Source of the DNA: Phycisphaerae bacterium | GTDB lineage: Bacteria > Planctomycetota > Phycisphaerae > Sedimentisphaerales > Anaerohalosphaeraceae | Direction: 5' to 3' | Length of the DNA stretch: 33,088 nucleotides | Assembly (NCBI GenBank): GCA_029858345.1 | Contig: JAOUFG010000019.1 | Coordinates: 1-33,088, forward strand | Shown: positions 8,351-14,605 of the stretch, piece by piece | How the letters are laid out: every line of letters begins with the position of its first letter | How positions within the stretch are numbered: position 1 is the stretch's first letter | The notes under the pieces: generated by a model | What the model saw: the letters and a program-made list of their open reading frames with translations, nothing else | The model's database searches: none | Told to the model about the DNA's origin: nothing | Translations under genes and position numbers: made by a program

Positions 8351-8923
8351 TTAATAGGACACAAGGAATGTTGAATAGCGGACAAACAGTTCATCGCCCG
8401 CAAGGTCCCCCTGTCCGTAATCCCGCCTCCAGGTAATCGTGGCATTCAGGATCATCGGCTCCAGGGTGGATTCGGTATCGTAAGACAAGGTTACATAATA
8501 ATGGATATTATTAAGAATAATTTCATAAGATCCCAATTTGACCAAGGGCGCCCCGGTCGAATTATTCGGCACGTCCGGTCCGATCATTGAGGTCTGGATG
8601 GTCATTTCTGAATCGAAAACATCAACCGGATCAAACGACAAATCGCCCTGTTGACCCTTCCAGCTTTCCAACAGCAGCATCCCAATGCGGGCGGCGGAGG
8701 CCTGAACTTCCGAGATCTTGACGTCCCGGGTCGAGGCGTATTGATATCCCATCGCCCCGGTCACCAGGATCATGACGATCAGGATAGAAATCATCACTTC
8801 GGTCAACGTAAACCCTTTTGGGGCCACAGAGGACACAGAGGTTAAAGAGATATTTTTAACCACGGATTTCGCGGATTTACGCGGATTTTTTTTTAAATCA
8901 TTATGGTAATGGATTTTATCCAT
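8351..8923 (-). CDS. Prepilin-type minor pilin, PilV-like, first copy, with long leader
   Basis: A 190-residue minor pilin. The cleavage motif is KG-FTLTEVMISILIV, with Glu+5. From the chosen ATG (GGAG six bases ahead) the leader is about 37 residues, far longer than the usual 6-20. The DNA for residues 12-33 or so is the degenerate intergenic-type repeat at 8825-8888, so the normal start may have been displaced by it. GTG codons nearer the cleavage site (for example the one giving VAPKG) are alternatives but have no visible ribosome site. The mature protein has an 'ESWKGQQGDLSFDP' segment shared with its paralogue at 6089-6565. It opens the first V-W-X cassette. Confidence 0.72.
   Translation of the reverse strand: MDKIHYHNDLKKNPRKSAKSVVKNISLTSVSSVAPKGFTLTEVMISILIVMILVTGAMGYQYASTRDVKISEVQASAARIGMLLLESWKGQQGDLSFDPVDVFDSEMTIQTSMIGPDVPNNSTGAPLVKLGSYEIILNNIHYYVTLSYDTESTLEPMILNATITWRRDYGQGDLAGDELFVRYSTFLVSY
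8825..8888 (+). repeat. Degenerate dispersed repeat inside the PilV-like leader
   Basis: On the plus strand this begins CACAGAGGACACAGAG, runs through an A/T block (ATATTTTTAA) and ends with the near-repeats CCACGGATTT, CGCGGATTT, CGCGGATTT. The 14-mer CAGAGGACACAGAG and a following ATATTT..TTAA block recur in the same orientation at 17569-17600, and 'ACCACGGA' also occurs near 28313. Such word-like sequences are usually found between genes; here one lies inside the predicted coding start of a pilin gene. The exact borders cannot be fixed from two copies. Confidence 0.5.
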
Positions 8924-8990
8924 TTTATCTCCAAATTCATGTCCATTTGTGGTTTCACTCGCCGTCATTATTCACTGCATAAACATGAAA

Positions 8991-9026
8991 GAAGCAGAGG
9001 AGATGCCGGCGGGCCTCCTCTGCTTC
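8991..9026 (-). terminator. Strong stem-loop after the major pilin gene
   Basis: A perfect 12-base inverted repeat, GAAGCAGAGGAG (8991-9002) and CTCCTCTGCTTC (9015-9026), encloses a 12-base GC-rich loop. Read on the minus strand it lies 26 bases after the pilin stop and is followed by a T-rich run (TTTCATGTTTATG). It should work as a terminator or partial attenuator, letting the pilin be made in excess over the minor pilins and assembly genes behind it, and may also protect the pilin mRNA end. Confidence 0.78.
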
Positions 9027-9052
9027 CTTGTACACGTAAAATGTGCCGTGCT

Positions 9053-9442
9053 TTAGTTCCAGGAACCGGTGGCACTCAATGTCTTAGTGCCGGTCGGAGC
9101 ATTGGTCTGACTGCCGGTAACGGCAACCGTCGCCTGGCCCTCGCTGTTGACCGCGGTGATATTGTAGTCACCGGGGACAAAATAGGTACCGGTCAGGTCC
9201 GCAGCCGTAAAGCCCAGCAGTGTCTGCGTAGCAGAAACACTGAGCAAACCGGTCGGAGCCGATCCATTCTCTGCGAAGTACACACGAACCGCAGACTTAA
9301 TAGTACCCGCTGTCGCATTGGCTTCGGACCACTTGGCCGAATCAATACGTCCCCGCATCATCGGCACAGACGCCGCGGCGAGAATACCGACGATCAGAAT
9401 CACAACCATCAGCTCGATCAATGTAAAACCTTTTACTCTCAT
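9053..9442 (-). CDS. Major type IV pilin (PilA/GspG-like)
   Basis: A 129-residue prepilin. The leader MRVKG is followed by FTLIELMVVILIVGILAAASVP, the classical pilin helix with Phe+1 and Glu+5. Then comes 'RIDSAKWSEANATAGTIKSAVRVYFAENG', close to the GspG/PilA type of small pilin, and a Ser/Thr/Ala-rich C-terminal part. Two ATGs lie six bases apart; AGGAG is too close to the first and well spaced (about seven bases) for the second, which decides the start. The gene stands alone between an upstream gap with a palindrome and a downstream strong stem-loop, the setting of an abundant pilin. It lies between pilC and the minor pilin cassettes. Confidence 0.88.
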   Translation of the reverse strand: MRVKGFTLIELMVVILIVGILAAASVPMMRGRIDSAKWSEANATAGTIKSAVRVYFAENGSAPTGLLSVSATQTLLGFTAADLTGTYFVPGDYNITAVNSEGQATVAVTGSQTNAPTGTKTLSATGSWN

Positions 9443-9461
9443 GTTCATTCTCCTATAAATA

Positions 9462-9475
9462 AAATGTTAACATTT
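9462..9475. promoter_or_regulatory. 14-base palindrome in the pilin leader region
   Basis: AAATGTTAACATTT is a perfect 14-base palindrome, 19 bases before the pilin start codon and just ahead of its AGGAG ribosome site. It could be an operator for a dimeric regulator or a short hairpin in the leader mRNA. No clear sigma70 or sigma54 promoter could be fixed in the 120-base gap behind it. Confidence 0.4.
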
Positions 9476-9561
9476 ACCTTTTTCGGCATTTCCACTTGAC
9501 ATTTCGTTCAATCCGTCTTCCAACTTAACCACTATTTTCTAAAAAATGGCAATTCTATCCG

Positions 9562-10764
9562 TTATACCTTCATGGAGAAAATCGGCAGATACATGGCCAA
9601 AATCACCACTAAAACGATGGCGCCTACCGTAATAATCAGTATCGGCTCCAGCATTCCCAGCATCAGCGAAACCAGCGTGTCCACCTTCTTTTCATAATAT
9701 TCACTGGTCTTTTCCATCACCGAGGACAGTGAGCCGCTGTTTTCGCCGATTTGGGCCATTTTTATCGCCACACCCGGAAACAACCCAACCTCTTCCATGC
9801 CTTGGGAAATGTTTTTGCCTTCAACCATCTTCTCGCGTGTCTCGAGAACTCCCCGCCGCAGAAGCTCGTTATTGGTCATCTCCGCAAGAATTGAAAACGC
9901 GTCCAGCAGCGAAACGCCGGCGCCGATCAGCGTTCCCAGTGTCTTGCAGAACATCGCGACAAACGCCATCAAAACGATTTTTCCAAAGATCGGCGTCGAC
10001 AGGGTCAACTGGCAGTATTTCTCATGGCCCCGCTTTGTTTTGCTGTACAGCACGGCACCGAAAATAAACACCCCCAGCCCCATCAGGATATAGAGGATAT
10101 TGTGCACAATGCCGTCATACACCGCCATAAAACCCCGTGTAAACGCCGGCAGCTCGCCGTTGAATTCCTCAAACATCTGTGAAAACCGCGGGATAATCAG
10201 CGTCATCAGCACGATCACGATCACAATAATAAAGCTGACCACGAACATCGGATAGGCCATGGCGCCGCGAACCTTGCGCACCAGTTTCTCCCTGTTTTCG
10301 TAATGTTCCGCCAGACGCTCCAGGGCCTTTACCAGTGATCCGCCCGTTTCTCCTGCCATGACAATCGCACAGCACAATTTACCGAAAACCTTCGGGTATT
10401 GCCGAATACTATCGGTAAACGACATCCCCTTTTCGATCTTGTCCGCCATGCTTTTCAAAACATGCTCGAAATAGGGATTCGAAATTTCGTCCGCAATCGT
10501 TTGGATTGCACTGGTAATCGACAGACCGCCCGAAAGCATCGTACTGAGCTGCCAGCAAAAGGTTGCCAGGTCGATGGATTTGACTTTCTTATATCGAACC
10601 TCTGCCTTTTTTTGCTGTTGCTCGCCAACAATCTCATTGATAACCGCGGGCGTCAATTCCTGGCCGCGCAAATAGGCCAGCAGTTCATCCTGGCTGGATG
10701 CCTGCCGGGTGCCTTCTTTGCAGTTGCCCGAATAATCCCATGCGACGTATTCAAATGTTTTCAT
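9562..10764 (-). CDS. pilC: PilC/GspF-family inner-membrane platform protein
   Basis: A 400-residue integral membrane protein with two GspF domains. The first (about 65-190) contains FCWQLSTMLSGGLSITSAI and MAGETGGSLVKALERLAEHYE; the second (about 270-395) contains FCKTLGTLIGAGVSLLDAF and IGENSGSLSSVMEKTSEYYE. Membrane helices lie near 170-190, 220-240 and the C-terminus (ILIITVGAIVLVVILAMYLPIF). PilC is the platform through which the PilB motor drives pilin insertion. Of two close ATGs the second is taken because AAAGG is seven bases ahead of it. The 91-base repeat lies 31 bases upstream. Confidence 0.93.
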   Translation of the reverse strand: MKTFEYVAWDYSGNCKEGTRQASSQDELLAYLRGQELTPAVINEIVGEQQQKKAEVRYKKVKSIDLATFCWQLSTMLSGGLSITSAIQTIADEISNPYFEHVLKSMADKIEKGMSFTDSIRQYPKVFGKLCCAIVMAGETGGSLVKALERLAEHYENREKLVRKVRGAMAYPMFVVSFIIVIVIVLMTLIIPRFSQMFEEFNGELPAFTRGFMAVYDGIVHNILYILMGLGVFIFGAVLYSKTKRGHEKYCQLTLSTPIFGKIVLMAFVAMFCKTLGTLIGAGVSLLDAFSILAEMTNNELLRRGVLETREKMVEGKNISQGMEEVGLFPGVAIKMAQIGENSGSLSSVMEKTSEYYEKKVDTLVSLMLGMLEPILIITVGAIVLVVILAMYLPIFSMKV

Positions 10765-10795
10765 GGTCATGCCTTTACATAAATATACTGATCAC

Positions 10796-10886
10796 GATTG
10801 AAATTTCCCGTTTCTGCGCGGCTATGTAGGGCTACGACCGCAAGTTACGACCCCGCCCGCGGGAATTTACTACCCTGAAGGGTATA
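10796..10886 (-). repeat. 91-base dispersed repeat, copy A, upstream of pilC
   Basis: Read on the minus strand this runs from TATACCCTTCAGGGTAGTAA to ACGGGAAATTTCAATC and is about 86 percent identical, with no gaps, to 30319-30409 (about 78 of 91 positions by eye). It opens with a perfect hairpin, TACCCT-TC-AGGGTA. A longer AAATTCCCG ... CGGGAAATTT pairing can be drawn in this copy but is imperfect in the other. It ends 31 bases before the pilC start, in the same orientation as the gene. Possibly a leader RNA element, a REP-like repeat or a small non-autonomous element. Confidence 0.8.
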
Positions 10887-11140
10887 ATCACAGTACCGGT
10901 GAATATTTCGTCTTTTTTGAAGGGGGAGTTTTGGAGAAACAAAAATTTTTCCGCCGCAAATCAGATCTAAGGGCCGTATCATATCGGTCCGATAAATGCC
11001 CGGAAATCAAGTACTGTTTCAGCTTTTGATCGTATTTAAGCCTTGCCCGATTCGGCGAAGCAAATGAAGGATATTATTTTGTGGTTGACCGGCAACACCG
11101 TCCGATAACAAAAAAACAACCCCCCCCCCTCTTCACGGAG
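10887..11140. other. pilB-pilC gap with a poly-C/poly-G tract
   Basis: No gene is seen here. Eleven bases after the pilB stop codon is a run of ten C (11120-11129; poly-G on the transcribed sense strand), followed on that strand by TTG and seven T. The words TTATCGGACGG and TTATCGGACCG occur near both ends of the gap, and ATCGGTCCGAT forms a palindrome near 10992. The rest holds nothing I can name. With repeat copy A it fills the 376 bases between pilB and pilC, unusually long inside this otherwise compact cluster. Confidence 0.5.
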
Positions 11141-12910
11141 CTACGGAGCGATATTGTCCGCATACGTCACGCGCAGAATTTCTTCCGCGGTGGTGCGTCC
11201 GTCCGCCACACGTGCGGCCCCGCTCGATAACAGCCCGCCGTATCCCTTTTCACGGGCCATGGTGCGGATCTGGGTTTCCCGCGCGCCGTTGGCGATGGCC
11301 TCTCGAATATCCTGATCCATGACGAGAAACTCAAAGATCGGAAGCCGGCCGCGATAACCAGTGCCTTCACATTCAGAGCAACCCTTCCCGTGGAAGAATG
11401 TTGCGGCGGCAAGCTGATCGGGACTTAATTGCAGACGCTGAATCTGCGGCTCGGATAACTCTACCGGTTCTTTGCACTTGTCACAGATTTTTCGAACAAG
11501 CCGCTGCGCCAGAATCAGATTTAATGAAGATCCCAGCAGGTAGGGCTCCAGCCCCATATAAACCAAGCGGCTCAGAGCGCTGGGGGCGTCGTTCGTGTGG
11601 AAGGTACTCAAGACGAGGTGGCCGGTCAGCGACGCCTTGATCGCAATTTCCATGGTTTCCTTGTCACGAATCTCACCGATCAGGATGATATCCGGGTCCT
11701 GCCGAAGAAGGGTTCTCAGGCACGAGGCAAACGTCAGACCGATGCCCGGTTTAATTTGTGACTGATTAATGCCGCTCAGTCGATATTCCACCGGATCCTC
11801 AACCGTGCTGATATTTTTATTCGGATCGCGCAGTTCATTTAATGCCGAGTACAGTGTCGTGCTTTTTCCACTTCCCGTCGGGCCGGTCACGATGATAATC
11901 CCGTGGGGCTGACTCAGTGTTGCCTTAAATTCGCTCAACAGCTCCGGCTCCAGCCCCAGCGTTGTCAGATCATGATTGACCGCGCCCTTGTCCAAAATAC
12001 GCATCACGATCTTTTCGCCGTAAATCGTCGGCAGTGAAGAGACACGCACATCGATATCTTCTTTGCCCTTGCCGCGTTTGATTCGAAACCGTCCGTCCTG
12101 CGGCAATCGGCGTTCAGCGATGTCCATTTCGGATAAAATCTTAATACGCGCCAAAACCGCCGCCTGCATCTTGCGCGCCGGGGGAACCATCTCCGTCAAC
12201 ATCCCGTCCACGCGCATCCGAATACTCATGGTTTTTTCCTGCGGCTCAACATGGATGTCGCTGGCACGGCTCTTGATGGCCTGACTGAGCATTAAATCGA
12301 CAAAGCGAATGACCGGCGCTTCTTCGGCCTCCACCGTCACGGCCGTCTCCATCTCAAAAGCGTTTTCCAGCAGGTCATCGTCGTCCCGGCTGATTTCCAA
12401 CTCCACCAGGTCACGAAGCTGCTGTTCCTCGACGTCCGTACCGTGGTACACATACTCGATGGCTCTCTGCACTTCGCTTTCGGACGCCAGCATCGTTTGG
12501 GTCGGACGTTTGAGCTTGACCGAGACCGTGTCCACCGCAATCACATTCAGCGGATCCGACATCGCGACCACAATCTGATCGTCTCGCTCTTCAATGGCCA
12601 GCACCCCGAACCGCTTTGAGATATTCTCGGGAATGCAGCGGGCTACATCTTTGTCAATCGTTGAAAAATCCGCCAGTGAAATATATTCGAAGTTCAGGTA
12701 TTCGGCCAACAGCATCGTCAACCGATTATCCGGCAGGGTCTTCTGACGGACCAGCGCCTGCCCCAGTCGGCCGCCGTTTTTCTTCTGGTCCTCAAGCGCA
12801 GACTGCAACTGCTCCTCCGTGATGCTGCCGCGCTGAATCAGCCAGTCGCCGAAAAGCAGGTTTTCTTTGACCGCTAACGCGGAACCTTGTTGTTGTATAT
12901 GCTCAAACAC
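11141..12910 (-). CDS. pilB: PilB/GspE-family pilus assembly ATPase
   Basis: A 589-residue hexameric motor ATPase that powers pilus extension. Residues 1-155 are an N-terminal T2SSE_N/MshEN-type domain. The ATPase core shows Walker A GPTGSGKS (343-350), the Asp box STVEDPVEY (368-376), Walker B DPDIILIGEIRD (405-416) and the His box GHLVLSTFHTND (430-441). Two CxxC pairs (476/479 and 511/514) form the zinc-binding site of extension ATPases, so this is PilB rather than PilT. The MshEN motifs that bind c-di-GMP are only partly kept: the first starts FGD instead of RLG, and the second keeps RLG but has lost its later Gly and Gln. The start is GTG. It follows the pseudo-kinase gene by 20 bases. 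Confidence 0.95.
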   Translation of the reverse strand: MFEHIQQQGSALAVKENLLFGDWLIQRGSITEEQLQSALEDQKKNGGRLGQALVRQKTLPDNRLTMLLAEYLNFEYISLADFSTIDKDVARCIPENISKRFGVLAIEERDDQIVVAMSDPLNVIAVDTVSVKLKRPTQTMLASESEVQRAIEYVYHGTDVEEQQLRDLVELEISRDDDDLLENAFEMETAVTVEAEEAPVIRFVDLMLSQAIKSRASDIHVEPQEKTMSIRMRVDGMLTEMVPPARKMQAAVLARIKILSEMDIAERRLPQDGRFRIKRGKGKEDIDVRVSSLPTIYGEKIVMRILDKGAVNHDLTTLGLEPELLSEFKATLSQPHGIIIVTGPTGSGKSTTLYSALNELRDPNKNISTVEDPVEYRLSGINQSQIKPGIGLTFASCLRTLLRQDPDIILIGEIRDKETMEIAIKASLTGHLVLSTFHTNDAPSALSRLVYMGLEPYLLGSSLNLILAQRLVRKICDKCKEPVELSEPQIQRLQLSPDQLAAATFFHGKGCSECEGTGYRGRLPIFEFLVMDQDIREAIANGARETQIRTMAREKGYGGLLSSGAARVADGRTTAEEILRVTYADNIAP

Positions 12911-12930
12911 AGCTTTGCCTGTTACCTGTA

Positions 12931-14271
12931 TTAGTTTTCATATTGAATGACAGCCGTCTCTTCCTGCGAAACCTGATCGTTCGGGCCTGAAAGGCGCTTA
13001 ATAAACTTCTTGAGCGTTTCAGATAATTTCCGGCTGTCCACCGGTTTTGTAAGAAACCCGTCAAACATCATCGATATCTGATGGTGTTCCTGTTCGTCGA
13101 ACACTTTTGCCGAAAGGGCAACGATCGGCGTCTGAATGCCTTTTTGTCGAAGCTGCCGTGTGGCTTCATAGCCGTCCATCCGGGGCATTTTAATATCCAT
13201 CAAAATCAGATCGTACGTGTTGTCGGCGGCTTTGGCCAGTGCTTCTTCGCCGTCGGCTGCGGTCTCCACCTGAACCCCCAGGGCCTCCAGCATCAAGCTG
13301 ATAACGGTCCGGTTGGAGTGTTGATCCTCCACCAGAAGAATAACGTTGGAAGAGGACGGTTCCTCGCACGATGCCTCATCCGGCTGCTGGATCTCGATGT
13401 CCCGCTTCCAGGAAAGAGGACCGAGCTTGGGCTCCGTCGCCGGATTCACACCCGCCGGGATTCGAAGCGAAAAGATGGATCCTTGATCGACCTGGCTGCT
13501 CACTTCAAGGGTGCCTCCCAGCGCTTCCGAGAGCAGTTTTGTTAAAGCCAGCCCGGCCGCGACAGTCTGACCTTGGTTTAACTGTGAAAACGATTCCTTA
13601 TCCATCCCGAGTTGACAATCTGTCAGTTCAAACATCCGCTCAAGCTCTTCGGGGTCGATCCCGCCGTTATTGTCGATGACATCAAAACAGATGAACGTTT
13701 TGTCGCCCTTTTGTTCGGAGTACACGTGAAACCCGACATTCCCCTGTGGCGTATATTTGATCGCACTGATGGCCAGATTCAGAACACATTTCAACAGCTG
13801 ATCATAGTCACTGTAGATACAGGCGGGCATCTCAGGATCCGTCACAATCTGGTAATCCAGCCCTTTCTCCTTCGACGCCCGGCAAAGCATCTTTTGGACG
13901 TCTTTTATAAGATCGGATACATAAAATTTTGTTTGGGAAATCTGGAACTTCCCGGACAGGAGCTGGGCCCAGTCCAAGACATCGTTCACCAGAGCGGAAA
14001 GACCCTGTCCGGCACGGTGAATCTCCTGTACATATTCGGTTTGATCCTGCGATAACGACTCCGTGGAAAGGAGGTCGCTAAAACCGATAATTGCGTTTGA
14101 CAGCGTCCGGATTTGATAAATCATATTGTCAACAAGCTCGCTTTTGGCACGCAACTGTGCCGTCTGGGCGACGGTCTGCCGCTGAAGACCAATATCTGCC
14201 TGAGGACCTGCCGACGAACACCCTCCCGGTTGTACATTGCTGTGTTTTTCCGGATTATCGTTCGTTTTCAT
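12931..14271 (-). CDS. Hybrid histidine-kinase-like protein with receiver; kinase motifs degenerate
   Basis: A 446-residue soluble protein without membrane segments. A HisKA-like dimerisation region (about 40-110), a HATPase-like region (about 115-275) and a receiver domain (about 308-430) can be seen. In the H-box the usual S-H-E-I-R-T-P reads I-Y-Q-I-R-T-L, so the phosphoacceptor His is Tyr-52. The N-box Asn is Ser-169 (ISAIKYT), and the G1 and G2 glycines are partly lost (DNNGG; AAGLAL). The receiver keeps its acidic pair (Glu-315, Asp-316), Asp-359 (LILMDIKMP), the Ser in ALSA and the Lys in TKP. It is therefore probably a pseudo-kinase whose receiver is phosphorylated by another kinase. 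It lies 20 bases before pilB, so it probably controls or docks on the pilus motor. GGAG precedes the ATG. Confidence 0.85.
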   Translation of the reverse strand: MKTNDNPEKHSNVQPGGCSSAGPQADIGLQRQTVAQTAQLRAKSELVDNMIYQIRTLSNAIIGFSDLLSTESLSQDQTEYVQEIHRAGQGLSALVNDVLDWAQLLSGKFQISQTKFYVSDLIKDVQKMLCRASKEKGLDYQIVTDPEMPACIYSDYDQLLKCVLNLAISAIKYTPQGNVGFHVYSEQKGDKTFICFDVIDNNGGIDPEELERMFELTDCQLGMDKESFSQLNQGQTVAAGLALTKLLSEALGGTLEVSSQVDQGSIFSLRIPAGVNPATEPKLGPLSWKRDIEIQQPDEASCEEPSSSNVILLVEDQHSNRTVISLMLEALGVQVETAADGEEALAKAADNTYDLILMDIKMPRMDGYEATRQLRQKGIQTPIVALSAKVFDEQEHHQISMMFDGFLTKPVDSRKLSETLKKFIKRLSGPNDQVSQEETAVIQYEN

Positions 14272-14605
14272 TGCTGCTCCGTGTTATTATCGGTTTTTCC
14301 TGGTCTTCACGCGGCCACCATAATACACCTGAAAAAATATCCACGTCTCACCTTCGTCATATCTTTACGGGGAATTAACTAAAATAACCGCCGCCACAAT
14401 GTTTTTTGAAAACCGGCAACGGTTATCGGACTCCCGGCACAACCCACCAAGAAGATTTCGGCACACCGGAAAAAGAAGCCACGTTTATCTTGGGACGCAT
14501 GAACAAAAGGGGGCCACCGGGAAACCCCAGCGGGACCGAATGTTCCTGGGCCCCGCAATAGGATTTCGGGTAGAATCATCAAACGTGACTAAGGTAGGTT
14601 TTTCG
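14272..14605. other. 334-base gap with a GC-rich stem-loop
   Basis: No convincing gene lies here; short open frames are neither conserved-looking nor well started. The clearest structure is at about 14525-14552: CCCA and TGGG enclose GGGAC and GTTCC with a five-base loop (CGAAT). It is folded the same way on the minus strand, upstream of the pseudo-kinase gene and after the MnmE-like stop. It may be part of a leader RNA, but I do not recognise a known riboswitch or small RNA. No clear terminator was found for the operon ending at 14606. Confidence 0.4.

Noticed and set aside
9476-9561. Sigma54-type promoter for the major pilin
   Set aside because: TTGGAAGACGGATTGA was considered, but it lacks the required GC at -12; no convincing match.
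14379-14582. Minus-strand 67-residue open frame in the MnmE-kinase gap
   Set aside because: No ribosome site, odd composition, and it coincides with a GC-rich hairpin.
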